The notes under the pieces are model-generated. The model searched no databases. It was given only the letters and a program-made list of their open reading frames with translations, and was not told the DNA's origin. From Mimachlamys varia (taxonomy: Eukaryota > Mollusca > Bivalvia > Pectinida > Pectinidae): a DNA stretch of 64,000 bases. Both the position numbers and the translations under genes were made by a program. This document shows, piece after piece, positions 36,003-49,921 of this stretch (positions are counted from its first letter, which is position 1; each line of letters opens with the position of its first letter). The DNA lies in the NCBI GenBank assembly GCA_947623455.1, contig OX392527.1, positions 12,582,001-12,646,000 on the forward strand. Direction: 5' to 3'.

Positions 36003-39000
36003 AAGAATGTTTAAATATTATCACCCAGGGACCTTTATACTCCTCTACCCCAGCATGTTCCTAGTCAAATATCATCACCCAGGGAACTTAATACTGCTCT
36101 ACCCAAGCATGTTACTAGTCAAATATCATCACCCAGGGAACTTAATACTGCTCTACCCCAGCATGCTTCTAGTCAAATATCATCACCCAGGTAACTTAAT
36201 ACTGCTCTACCCCAGCATACTTCTAGTCAAATATCATCACCCAGGGAACTTAATACTGCTCTACCCAAGCATGTTCCTAGTCAAATATCATCACCCAGGG
36301 AACTTAATACTGCTCTACCCCAGCATGCTTCTAGTCAAATATCATCACCCAGGGAACTTGATACTGCTCTACCCCAGCATGCTTCTAGTCAAATATCATC
36401 ACCCAGGGATCTTAATACTGCTCTACCCCAGCATGCTTCTAGTCAAATATCATCACCCAGGGAACTTAATACTGCTCTATCCCAGCATGTTACTAGTCAA
36501 ATATCATCACCCAGGGAACTTAATACTGCTCTATCCCAGCATGTTACTAGTCAAATATCATCACCCAGGGAACTTAATACTGCTCTATCCCAGCATGCTC
36601 CTAGTCAAATATCCTCACCCAGGAAACTTAATACTGCTCTATCCCAGCATGTTACTAGTCAAATATCATCACCCAGGGAACTTAATACTGCTCTACCCCA
36701 GCATGCTTCTAGTCAAATATCATCACCCAGGGAACTTAATACTGCTCTATCCCATCATGCTCCTAGTCAAATATCATCACCCAGGGAACTTAATACTGCT
36801 CTATCCCAGCATGCTCCTAGTCAAATATCATCACCCAGGAAACTTAATACTGCTCTATCCCAGCATGTTACTAGTCAAATATCATCACCCAGGGAACTTA
36901 ATACTGCTCTACCCCAGCATGTTCCTAGTCAAATATCATCACCCAGGGAACTTAATACTGCTCTACCCCAGCATATTCCTAGTCACATATCATCACCCAG
37001 GGAACTTAATACTGCTCTACCCCAGCATGTTCCTAGTCAAATATCATCACCCAGGGAACTTAATACTGCTCTAGCCCAGCATGCTTCTAGTCACATATCA
37101 TCACCCAGGTAACTTAATACTGCTCTACCCCAGCATGTTCCTAGTCACATATCATCACCCAGGGAACTTAATACTGCTCTACCCCAGCATGTTCCTAGTC
37201 AAATATCTTCACCCAGGGAACTTAATACTGCTCTACCCCAGCATGTTCCTAGTCAAATATCATCACCCAGGGAACTTAATACTGCTCTATCCCAGCATGT
37301 TCCTAGTCAAATATCATCACCCAGGTAACTTAATACTGCTCTATCCCAGCATGTTCCTAGTCAAATATCATCACCCAGGGAACTTAATACTGCTCTACCC
37401 AAGCATGTTACTAGTCAAATATCATCACCCAGGGAACTTAATACTGCTCTACCCCAGCATGCTTCTAGTCAAATATCATCACCCAGGTAACTTAATACTG
37501 CTCTACCCCAGCATGCTTCTAGTCAAATATCATCACCCAGGGAACTTAATACTGCTCTACCCAAGCATGTTCCTAGTCAAATATCATCACCCAGGGAACT
37601 TAATACTGCTCTACCCCAGCATGCTTCTAGTCAAATATCATCACCCAGGGAACTTAATACTGCTCTACCCCAGCATGCTTCTAGTCAAATATCATCACCC
37701 AGGGATCTTAATACTGCTCTACCCCAGCATGCTTCTAGTCAAATATCATCACCCAGGGAACTTAATACTGCTCTATCCCAGCATGTTACTAGTCAAATAT
37801 CATCACCCAGGGAACTTAATACTGCTCTATCCCAGCATGTTACTAGTCAAATATCATCACCCAGGGAACTTAATACTGCTCTATCCCAGCATGCTCCTAG
37901 TCAAATATCATCACCCAGGAAACTTAATACTGCTCTATCCCAGCATGTTACTAGTCAAATATCATCACCCAGGGAACTTAATACTGCTCTACCCCAGCAT
38001 GCTTCTAGTCAAATATCATCACCCAGGGAACTTAATACTGCTCTATCCCATCATGCTCCTAGTCAAATATCCTCACCCAGGGAACTTAATACTGCTCTAT
38101 CCCAGCATGCTCCTAGTCAAATATCATCACCCAGGAAACTTAATACTGCTCTATCCCAGCATGTTACTAGTCAAATATCATCACCCAGGGAACTTAATAC
38201 TGCTCTACCCCAGCATGTTCCTAGTCAAATATCATCACCCAGGGAACTTAATACTGCTCTACCCCAGCATGTTCCTAGTCACATATCATCACCCAGGGAA
38301 CTTAATACTGCTCTACCCCAGCATGTTCCTAGTCAAATATCATCACCCAGGGAACTTAATACTGCTCTAGCCCAGCATGCTTCTAGTCACATATCATCAC
38401 CCAGGTAACTTAATACTGCTCTACCCCAGCATGTTCCTAGTCACATATCATCACCCAGGGAACTTAATACTGCTCTACCCCAGCATGTTCCTAGTCAAAT
38501 ATCTTCACCCAGGGAACTTAATACTGCTCTACCCCAGCATGTTCCTAGTCAAATATCATCACCCAGGGAACCTGATATTGCTCTATCCCAGCATGCTTCT
38601 AGTCAAATATCATCACCCAGGGAACTTAATACTGCTCTAGCCCAGCATGCTTCTAGTCAAATATCATCACCCAGGGAACTTAATACTGCTCTATCCCATC
38701 ATGCTCCTAGTCAAATATCATCACCCAGGGAACTTAATACTGCTCTATCCCAGCATGCTCCTAGTCAAATATCATCACCCAGGGAACTTAATACAGCTCT
38801 ACCCCAGCATGCTCCTAGTCAAATATCATCACCCAGGGATCTTAATACTGCTCTATCCCAGCATGTTACTAGTCAAATATCATCACCCAGGGAACTTAAT
38901 ACTGCTCTACCCCAGCATGCTCCTAGTCAAATATCATCACCCAGGGATCTTAATACTGCTCTATCCCAGCATGTTACTAGTCAAATATCATCACCCAGGG

Positions 39001-42000
39001 AACTTAATACTGCTCTACCCCAGCATGCTCCTAGTCAAATATCATCACCCAGGGAACTTAATACTGCTCTACCCAAGCATGCTCCTAGTCAAATATCATC
39101 ACCCAGGGAACTTAATACTGCTCTATCCCAGCATGTTACTAGTCAAATATCATCACCCAGGGAACTTAATACTGCTCTATCCCAGCATGCTCCTAGTCAA
39201 ATATCATCACCCAGGGAACTTAATACAGCTCTACCCCAGCATGCTCCTAGTCAAATATCATCACCCAGGGATCTTAATACTGCTCTATCCCAGCATGTTA
39301 CTAGTCAAATATCATCACCCAGGGAACTTAATACTGCTCTACCCCAGCATGCTCCTAGTCAAATATCATCACCCAGGGAACTTAATACTGCTCTACCCAA
39401 GCATGCTCCTAGTCAAATATCATCACCCAGGGAACTTAATACTGCTCTACCCCAGCATGCTCCTAGTCAAATATCATCACCCAGGGAACTTAATACTGCT
39501 CTTCCTCAGCATGCTTCTAGTCAAATATTATCACCCAGGGAACTTAATTATGCTCTACCCCAGCATGCTCCTAGTCAAATATTATCACCCAGGGAACTTA
39601 ATACTGCTCTACCCCAGCATGCTCCCAGTCAAATATCATCACCCAGGGATCTTAATACTGCTCTACCCCATCATGCTCCTAGTCAAATATCATCACCCAG
39701 GGACCTTTATACTCCTCTACCCCGGCATGTTCCTTGTCAAATATCATCACCCAGGGAACTTAATACTTCTCTACCCCAGCATGCTTCTAGTCAAATATTA
39801 TTCCCCAGGGAACTTAATACTGCTCTACCCCAGCTTGCTCCTAGTCAAATATCATCACCCAGGGATCTTAATACTGCTCTACCCCATCATGCTCCTAGTC
39901 AAATATCATCACCCAGGGACCTTTATACTCCTCTACCCCGGCATGTTCCTTGTCAAATATCATCACCCAGGGACCTGTATACTCCTCTATCCCATCATGC
40001 TCCTAGTCAAATATCATCACCGAGGGGCCTTTATACTGCTCTACCCCAGCATGCTTCTAGTCAAATATTATCACCCAGGGAACTTAATACTGCTCTACCC
40101 CAGCATGTTCCTAGTCACATATCATCACCCAGGGAACTTAATACTGCACTATCCCAGCATGTTCCTAGTCAAATATCATCACCCAGGGAACTTAATACTG
40201 CTCTAGCCCAGCATGTTCCTAGTCAAATATCATCACCCAGGGAACTTAATACTGCACTATCCCAGCATGTTCCTAGTCAAATATCATCACCCAGGGAACT
40301 TAATACTGCACTATCCCAGCATGTTCCTAGTCAAATATCATCACCCAGGGAACTTAATACTGCACTATCCCAGCATGTTCCTAGTCAAATATCATCACCC
40401 AGGGAACTTAATACTGCTCTACCCCAGCATGCTCCTAGTCAAATATCATCACCCAGGGAACTTAATACTGCTCTACCCCAGCATGTTCCTAGTCAAATAT
40501 CATCACCCAGGGAACTTAATACTGCTCTATCCCAGCATGCTTCTAGTCAAATATCATCACCCAGGGAACTTAATACTGCTCTACCCCAGCATGCTCCTAG
40601 TCAAATATCATCACCCAGGGAACTTAATACTGCTCTACCCCAGCATGCTTCTAGTCAAATATCATCACCCAGGGAACTTAATACTGCTCTATCCCAGCAT
40701 GTTCCTAGTCAAATATCATCACCCAGGGAACTTAATACTGCTCTATCCCAGCATGTTCCTAGTCAAATATCATCACCCAGGGAACTTAATACTGCTCTAC
40801 CCCATCATGCTCCTAGTCAAATATCATCACCCAGGGAACTTAATACTGCTCTACCCCAGCATGTTACTAGTCAAATATCATCACCCAGGGAACTTAATAC
40901 TGCTCTACCCCAGCATGTTACTAGTCAAATATCATCACCCAGGGAACTTTATACTCCTCTATCCCAGCATGCTTCTAGTCAAATATCATCACCCAGGGAA
41001 CTTAATACAGCTCTACCCCAGCATGCTTCTAGTCAAATATCCTCACCCAGGGACCTTTATACTCCTCTATCCCAGCATGCTTCTAGTCAAATATCATTAC
41101 CCAGGGAACTTAATACTGCTCTATCCCAGCATGCTTCTAGTCAAATATCATCACCCAGGGAACTTAATACTGCTCTACCCCAGCATGTTACTAGTCAAAT
41201 ATCATCACCCAGGGACCTGTATACTCCTCTATCCCATCATGCTCCTAGTCAAATATCATCACCGAGGGGCCTTTATACTGCTCTACCCCAGCATGCTTCT
41301 AGTCAAATATTATCACCCAGGGAACTTAATACTGCTCTACCCCAGCATGTTCCTAGTCACATATCATCACTCAGGGAACTTAATACTGCACTATCCCAGC
41401 ATGTTCCTAGTCAAATATCATCACCCAGGGAACTTAATACTGCTCTAGCCCAGCATGTTCCTAGTCAAATATCATCACCCAGGGAACTTAATACTGCACT
41501 ATCCCAGCATGTTCCTAGTCAAATATCATCACCCAGGGAACTTAATACTGCACTATCCCAGCATGTTCCTAGTCAAATATCATCACCCAGGGAACTTAAT
41601 ACTGCACTATCCCAGCATGTTCCTAGTCAAATATCATCACCCAGGGAACTTAATACTGCTCTACCCCAGCATGCTCCTAGTCAAATATCATCACCCAGGG
41701 AACTTAATACTGCTCTACCCCAGCATGTTCCTAGTCAAATATCATCACCCAGGGAACTTAATACTGCTCTATCCCATCATGCTTCTAGTCAAATATCATC
41801 ACCCAGGGAACTTAATACTGCTCTACCCCAGCATGCTCCTAGTCAAATATCATCACCCAGGGAACTTAATACTGCTCTACCCCAGCATGCTTCTAGTCAA
41901 ATATAATCACCCAGGGAACTTAATACTGCTCTATCCCAGCATGTTCCTAGTCAAATATCATCACCCAGGGAACTTAATACTGCTCTATCCCAGCATGTTC

Positions 42001-43511
42001 CTAGTCAAATATCATCACCCAGGGAACTTAATACTGCTCTACCCCATCATGCTCCTAGTCAAATATCATCACCCAGGGAACTTAATACTGCTCTACCCCA
42101 GCATGTTACTAGTCAAATATCATCACCCAGGGAACTTAATACTGCTCTACCCCAGCATGTTACTAGTCAAATATCATCACCCAGGGAACTTTATACTCCT
42201 CTATCCCAGCATGCTTCTAGTCAAATATCATCACCCAGGGAACTTAATACAGCTCTACCCCAGCATGCTTCTAGTCAAATATCCTCACCCAGGGACCTTT
42301 ATACTCCTCTATCCCAGCATGCTTCTAGTCAAATATCATTACCCAGGGAACTTAATACTGCTCTATCCCAGCATGCTTCTAGTCAAATATCATCACCCAG
42401 GGAACTTAATACAGCTCTATCCCAGCATGCTTCTAGTCAAATATCATCACCCAGGGAACTTAATACTGCTCTATCCCAGCATGCTTCTAGTCAAATATCA
42501 TCACCCAGGGAACTTAATACAGCTCTATCCCAGCATGCTTCTAGTCAAATATCCTCACCCAGGGACCTTTATACTCCTCTATCCCAGCATGCTTCTAGTC
42601 AAATATCATCACCCAGGGAACTTAATACTGCTCTATCCCAGCATGCTTCTAGTCAAATATCCTCACCCAGGGACCTTTATACTCCTCTATCCCATCATGC
42701 TCCTAGTCAAATATCATCACCCAGGGAACTTTATACTCCTCTATCCCATCATGCTCCTAGTCAAATATCATCACCCAGGGACCTTTATACTGCTCTACCC
42801 CAGCATGTTCCTAGTCAAATATCATCACCCAGGGAACTTAATACTGCTCTATCCCATCATGCTCCTAGTCAAATATCATCACCCAGGGACCTTTATACTC
42901 CTCTATCCCATCATGCTCCTAGTCAAATATCATCACCCAGGGACCTTTATACTCCTCTATCCCATCATGCTCCTAGTCAAATATCATCACCCAGGGATCT
43001 TAATACTGCTCTATCCCATCATGCTCCTAGTCAAATATCATCACCCAGGGACCTTTATACTCCTCTACCCCAGCATGCTCCTAGTCAAATATCATCACCC
43101 AGGTAACTTAATACAGCTCTACCCCATCATGCTCCTAGTCAAATATCATCACCCAGGGATCTTAATACTGCTCTACCCCAGCATGTTACTAGTCAAATAT
43201 CATCACCCAGGGAACTTAATACTGCTCTACCCCAGCATGCTCCTAGTCAAATATCATCACCCAGGGACCTTTATACTCCTCTACCCCGGCATGTTCCTTG
43301 TCAAATATCATCACCCAGGGACCTTTATACTCCTCTACCCCGGCATGTTCCTTGTCAAATATCATCACCCAGGGAACTTAATACTACTCTATTCCAGCAT
43401 GCTTCTAGTCAAATATCATCACCCAGGGAACTTAATACTGCACTATCCCAGCATGTTCCTAGTCAAATATCATCACCCAGGGAACTTAATACTGCTCTAT
43501 CCCAGCATGCT
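36003..43511. repeat. 54-bp minisatellite, about 139 units (7.5 kb)
   Basis: Units of 54 bp contain CATGTTCCTAGTCAAATATC, ATCACCCAGGGAACTTAATA and CTGCTCTACCCCAG. Variation is concentrated in GTTCCT/GCTTCT/GTTACT/GCTCCT, AACTTAAT/ATCTTAAT/ACCTTTAT, and CCCAGCATG/CCCATCATG. Large blocks are duplicated with offsets of 1296 bp (24 units) and 1242 bp (23 units). The plus strand is open over hundreds of codons (18-residue repeat MFLVKYHHPGNLILLYPS) because 54 is divisible by 3. Breaks are single C-to-G changes giving TAG. No evidence supports translation. Confidence 0.97.
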
Positions 43512-43807
43512 ATCTACTGGCCAAGTGTCAAAGTGAGTCAATATCAAGAAAAAGTACTATACTATGCATACTAATTAAGTTTCACAATGATTCTAGATGT
43601 AGATTTAAAGAAATAAAAACAGTTTTGACAGAATGAATGGTAGACAACAGAGAGGACGAAGAGTGGAAAGTTGTCTTAATCCTGGCACCATCTGGCTATG
43701 GTAGAATATAAACTCTATGTTTTTTATAAACTTGGGGACTGTATTGGTACAATTTGCAGTATATGAATATGTATATGAATAAATGGTATACATACATTTT
43801 GCGAATA
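43512..43807. other. Spacer with degenerate 43-bp-array edge
   Basis: Unique AT-rich DNA. From about 43735 it contains diverged units (ATTGGTACAATTTGCAGTAT) related to the array that follows. Confidence 0.5.
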
Positions 43808-46800
43808 AATGGATTGTATTGGTACATTCTGCAGTATAGGACTATTTTGACTGTACTGGGAGTGGTACAATTAGCAATACTGGACTAGTTGGACTGTACT
43901 GGGAGTGGTACATTTAGCAGTATAGGACTAGTTGGACTGTACTGGGAGTGGTACAATTAGCAATACTGGACTAGTTGGACTGTACTGGGTGTGGTACATT
44001 TAGCAGTATAGGACTAGTTGGACTGTACTGGGAGTGGTACATTTAGCAGTAAAGGACTAGTTGGACTGTACTGGGAGTGGTACAATTAGCAGTATAGGAC
44101 TAGTTGGACTGTACTGGGAGTGGTACAATTAGCAGTATAGGACTAGTTGGACTGTACTGGGAGTGGTACAATTAGCAGTATAGGACTAGTTGGACTGTAC
44201 TGGGAGTGGTACAATTAGCAGTATAGGACTAGTTGGACTGTACTGGGAGTGGTACAATTAGCAGTATAGGACTAGTTGGACTGTACTGGGAGTGGTACAT
44301 TTAGCAGTATAGGACTAGTTGGACTGTACTGGGAGTGGTACAATTAGCAGTATAGGACTATTTTGACTGTACTGGGAGTGGTACATTTAGCAGTATAGGA
44401 CTAGTTGGACTGTACTGGGAGTGGTACATTTAGCAGTAAAGGACTAGTTGGACTGTACTGGGAGTGGTACAATTAGCAGTATAGGACTAGTTGGACTGTA
44501 CTGGGAGTGGTACATTTAGCAGTATAGGACTAGTTGGACTGTACTGGGAGTGGTACATTTAGCAGTATAGGACTAGTTGGACTGTACTGGGAACGGTACA
44601 TTTAGCAGTATAGGACTAGTTGGACTGTACTGGGAGTGGTACATTTAGCAGTATAGGACTAGTTGGACTGTACTGGGAATGGTACATTTAGCAGTATAGG
44701 ACTAGTTGGACTGTACTGGGAGTGGTACAATTAGCAGTATAGGACTATTTTGACTGTACTGGGAGTGGTACATTTAGCAGTAAAGGACTAGTTGGACTGT
44801 ACTGGGAGTGGTACATTTAGCAGTATAGGTCTAGTTGGACTGTACTGGGAGTGGTACATTTAGCAGTATAGGACTAGTTGGACTGTACTGGGAGTGGTAC
44901 ATTTAGCAGTATAGGTCTAGTTGGACTGTACTGGGAGTGGTACATTTAGCAGTAAAGGACTAGTTGGACTGTACTGGGAGTGGTACATTTAGCAGTAAAA
45001 GATTAGTTGGACTGTACTGGGAGTGGTACATTTAGCAGTATAGGAATAGTTGGACTGTACTGGGAGTGGTACATTTAGCAGTATAGGACTAGTTGGACTG
45101 TACTGGGAGTGGTACATTTAGCAGTATAGGACTAGTTGGACTGTACTGGGAGTGGTACATTTAGCAGTATAGGTCTAGTTGGACTGTACTGGGAGTGGTA
45201 CATTTAGCAGTAAAGGACTAGTTGGACTGTACTGGGAGTGGTACATTTAGCAGTAAAGGATTAGTTGGACTGTACTGGGAGTGGTACATTTAGCAGTATA
45301 GGACTAGTTGGACTGTACTGGGAGTGGTACATTTAGCAGTACAGGTCTAGTTGGACTGTACTGGGAGTGGTACAATTAGCAGTATAGGACTAGTTGGACT
45401 GTACTGGGAGTGGTACAATTAGCAGTATAGGACTAGTTGGACTGTACTGGGAGTGGTACATTTAGCAGTAAAGGACTAGTTGGACTGTACTGGGAGTGGT
45501 ACAATTAGCAGTATAGGACTAGTTGGACTGTACTGGGAGTGGTACATTTAGCAGTATAGGACTATTTTGACTGTACTGGGAGTGGTACATTTAGCAGTAA
45601 AGGACTAGTTGGACTGTACTGGGAGTGGTACATTTAGCAGTATAGGACTAGTTGGACTGTACTGGGAGTGGTACATTTAGCAGTAAAGGACTAGTTGGAC
45701 TGTACTGGGAGTGGTACAATTAGCAGTATAGGACTAGTTGGACTGTACTGGCAGTGGTACATTTAGCAGTATAGGACTAGTTGGACTGTACTGGGAGTGG
45801 TACATTTAGCAGTATAGGACTAGTTGGACTGTACTGGGAACGGTACATTTAGCAGTATAGGACTAGTTGGACTGTACTGGGAGTGGTACATTTAGCAGTA
45901 TAGGACTATTTTGACTGTACTGGGAGTGGTACATTTAGCAGTAAAGGACTAGTTGGACTGTACTGGGAGTGGTACATTTAGCAGTATAGGTCTAGTTGGA
46001 CTGTACTGGGAGTGGTACATTTAGCAGTATAGGACTAGTTGGACTGTACTGGGAGTGGTACATTTAGCAGTATAGGTCTAGTTGGACTGTACTGGGAGTG
46101 GTACATTTAGCAGTAAAGGACTAGTTGGACTGTACTGGGAGTGGTACATTTAGCAGTAAAAGATTAGTTGGACTGTACTGGGAGTGGTACATTTAGCAGT
46201 ATAGGAATAGTTGGACTGTACTGGGAGTGGTACATTTAGCAGTATAGGACTAGTTGGACTGTACTGGGAGTGGTACATTTAGCAGTATAGGACTAGTTGG
46301 ACTGTACTGGGAGTGGTACATTTAGCAGTATAGGTCTAGTTGGACTGTACTGGGAGTGGTACATTTAGCAGTAAAGGACTAGTTGGACTGTACTGGGAGT
46401 GGTACATTTAGCAGTAAAGGATTAGTTGGACTGTACTGGGAGTGGTACATTTAGCAGTATAGGACTAGTTGGACTGTACTGGGAGTGGTACATTTAGCAG
46501 TACAGGTCTAGTTGGACTGTACTGGGAGTGGTACAATTAGCAGTATAGGACTAGTTGGACTGTACTGGGAGTGGTACAATTAGCAGTATAGGACTAGTTG
46601 GACTGTACTGGGAGTGGTACATTTAGCAGTAAAGGACTAGTTGGACTGTACTGGGAGTGGTACAATTAGCAGTATAGGACTAGTTGGACTGTACTGGGAG
46701 TGGTACATTTAGCAGTATAGGACTATTTTGACTGTACTGGGAGTGGTACATTTAGCAGTAAAGGATTAGTTGGACTGTACTGGGAGTGGTACATTTAGCA

Positions 46801-48440
46801 GTATAGGACTATTTTGACTGTACTGGGAGTGGTACATTTAGCAGTATAGGTCTAGTTGGACTGTACTGGGAGTGGTACATTTAGCAGTAAAGGATTAGTT
46901 GGACTGTACTGGGAGTGGTACATTTAGCAGTATAGGACTAGTTGGACTGTACTGGGAGTGGTACATTTAGCAGTATAGGTCTAGTTGGACTGTACTGGGA
47001 GTGGTACAATTAGCAGTATAGGACTTGTTGGACTGTACTGGGAGTGGTACAATTAGCAGTATAGGACTAGTTGGACTGTACTGGGAGTGGTACAATTAGC
47101 AGTATAGGACTAGTTGGACTGTACTTGGAGTGGTACATTTAGCAGTATAGGACTAGTTGGACTGTAGTGGGAGTGGTACAATTAGCAGTAAAGGACTAGT
47201 TGGACTGTACTGGGAGTGGTACAATTAGCAGTATAGGACTAGTTGGACTGTGCTGGGAGTGGTACAATTAGCAATACTGGACTAGTTGGACTGTACTGGG
47301 AGTGGTACATTTAGCAGTATAGGAATAGTTGGACTGTACTGGGAGTGGTACATTTAGCAGTATAGGACTAGTTGGACTGTACTGGGAGTGGTACAATTAG
47401 CAGTATAGGACTAGTTGGACTGTACTTGGAGTGGTACATTTAGCAGTATAGGACTAGTTGGACTGTACTGGGAGTGGTACAATTAGCAGTATAGGTCTAG
47501 TTGGACTGTACTGGGAGTGGTACATTTAGCAGTATAGGACTAGTTGGACTGTGCTGGGAGTGGTACAATTAGCAATACTGGACTAGTTGGACTGTACTGG
47601 GAGTGGTACATTTAGCAGTATAGGACTAGTTGGACTGTACTGGGAGTGGTACATTTAGCAGTATAGGACTAGTTGGACTGTACTGGGAGTGGTACTATTA
47701 GCAGTATAGGACTAGTTGGACTGTACTGGGAGTGGTACATTTAGCAGTAAAGGACTAGTTGGACTGTACTGGGAGTGGTACATTTAGCAGTATAGGACTA
47801 GTTGGACTGTACTGGGAGTGGTACATTTAGCAGTAAAGAACTAGTTGGACTGTACTGGGAGTGGTACAATTAGCAATACTGGACTAGTTGGACTGTACTG
47901 GGAGTGGTACAATTAGCAGTATAGGACTAGTTGGACTGTACTTGGAGTGGTACATTTAGCAGTATAGGACTAGTTGGACTGTACTGGGAGTGGTACAATT
48001 AGCAGTATAGGTCTAGTTGGACTGTACTGGGAGTGGTACATTTAGCAGTATAGGACTAGTTGGACTGTGCTGGGAGTGGTACAATTAGCAATACTGGACT
48101 AGTTGGACTGTACTGGGAGTGGTACATTTAGCAGTATAGGACTAGTTGGACTGTACTGGGAGTGGTACATTTAGCAGTATAGGACTAGTTGGACTGTACT
48201 GGGAGTGGTACTATTAGCAGTATAGGACTAGTTGGACTGTACTGGGAGTGGTACATTTAGCAGTAAAGGACTAGTTGGACTGTACTGGGAGTGGTACATT
48301 TAGCAGTATAGGACTAGTTGGACTGTACTGGGAGTGGTACATTTAGCAGTAAAGAACTAGTTGGACTGTACTGGGAGTGGTACAATTAGCAATACTGGAC
48401 TAGTTGGACTGTACTGGGAGTGGTACATTTAGCAGTATAT
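43808..48440. repeat. 43-bp minisatellite, about 108 units (4.6 kb)
   Basis: Units of 43 bp run CTAGTTGGACTGTACTGGGA, GTGGTACATTTAGCAGTATA, GGA. Common variants are ACAATTAGC, AGTAAAGGA, AGGTCTAG, GACTATTTTGACTG, GTGCTGGGAG and AATACTGGA. Rare markers recur at multiples of 43 (GAACGG at 44591 and 45838, 1247 bp apart; AAAAGATTAG at about 44997 and 46158, 1161 bp apart), showing block duplication with a two-unit length change. Units decay at both edges. Confidence 0.97.
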
Positions 48441-48509
48441 GAATTGGCAGACTAAACTGGTACATTTGCTTTTTGATTATATGAATAATCAGACTGTATC
48501 AATACATTT

Positions 48510-49370
48510 TACAGTATATATATTAATGGCTTGGACTTGGCCGTTAAAAAGTATATAAATAATAGGCTTGGACTCGTCCGTTTTACAGTATATAAATAAT
48601 TGGCTTGGACTTGTCCGTTTTACAGTATATAAATAATTGGCTTGGACTCGTTTTGTTAACAGTATATAAATAATCGGCTTGGATTTGTCTGTTTTACAGT
48701 TTATATACATGTAAATAATTGGCTTGGACTTGTCCGTTTTACAATATATATATATAAATTGGCTTGGACTTGTCCGTTTTACAATATATATATAAATTGG
48801 CTTGGACTTGTCCGTTTTACAATATATATATAAATTGGCTTGGACTCGTCCGTTTTACAGTATATAAATAATTGGCTTGGACTTGTCCGTTTTACAGTAT
48901 ATAAATAATTGGCTTGGACTCGTCCGTTTTACAGTATATAAATAATTGGCTTGGACTCGTTTTGTTAACAGTATATAAATAATCGGCTTGGATTTGTCTG
49001 TTTTACAGTTTATATACATGTAAATAATCGGCTTGGACTTGTCCGTTTTACAATATATATATATAAATTGGCTTGGACTTGTCCGTTTTACAATATATAT
49101 ATAAATTGGCTTGGACTTGTCCGTTTTACAATATATATATAAATTGGCTTGGACTCGTCCGTTTTACAGTATATAAATAATTGGCTTGGACTCGTTTTGT
49201 TAACAGTATATAAATAATTGGCTTGGATTTGTCTGTTTTACAGTTTATATACATGTAAATAATCGGCTTGGACTTGTCCGTTTTACAATATATATATAAA
49301 TTGGCTTGGACTTGTCCGTTTTACAGTATATACATGTAGATAATCGGCTTGGACTTGTCCGTTTTAAAGT
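48510..49370. repeat. 37-43-bp minisatellite, about 22 units
   Basis: Units contain ATAAATAATTGGCTTGGACT and TGTCCGTTTTACAGTAT, with an AT-rich linker of variable length (ATATATATATAAATTGG form). A longer variant GACTCGTTTTGTTAACAG followed by a GATTTGTCTG unit and TTTATATACATG recurs at about 48645, 48955 and 49191, so blocks of several units have been copied. It resembles the edge units of the preceding 43-bp array. Confidence 0.9.
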
Positions 49371-49588
49371 ACTTGTATATGGATAGTCACCATCACCAGA
49401 CTGTATTCAGATTAAAGGTCTTTATGGTAATTTATTTCATGCAAAATCAACAAATGAAATTGATTACTCCATTATCTGGTATCTACTATGTAAATGCATT
49501 TAAAATATTAAAATAAAAAACCACCACAAACTAATATTGTAATAAAACAACTAAAAAACGTAAGTAGTTATATATAAGAAACAACGAA
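49371..49588. other. No recognisable gene
   Basis: Unique AT-rich sequence between the array and a possible element. Confidence 0.45.
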
Positions 49589-49771
49589 AAAGAGGTCCAA
49601 AGGACCTGAATTTCACAAATTCAAGATAGTCCAAGTCCATATTCAGGTTTTCTCTGCATTGCTACTATATAAACATATCAATATAAGTTACAAGACCATA
49701 ACCAAGTAAAAAGTTAAAATTATTTAATGTTTATTTTTTATGTATCTTTTGGTCTGGTACAGGTGACTTAA
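49589..49771. mobile_element. Possible short relic of the Helitron-like family
   Basis: AAAGAGGTCCAAAGGACCTG at the left resembles the AAGAGGCCC..GGGCCT start of family-1 elements, and CAGGTGACTTAA at the right (49760-49771) resembles their CAGGTGACCTAA end. The terminal hairpin is not preserved. The assignment is tentative. Confidence 0.3.
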
Positions 49772-49921
49772 ATCAGTCCTGAACCATAATAAAGCTTATC
49801 TTATCCCAGACATGTACATAGATACATTGTAACATTGTCACCATGTAGTAGAAATAATGATAACTATCAAACACTGGCTGTATTACTGTTAATTTTTGTC
49901 ATTGCCTATTGATTAAAAATG

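Noticed and set aside
41455..43536. 693-codon plus-strand open frame, longest in the window
   Set aside because: Pure 54-bp tandem repeat; openness follows from the unit. Recorded as a finding to test, not as a gene.
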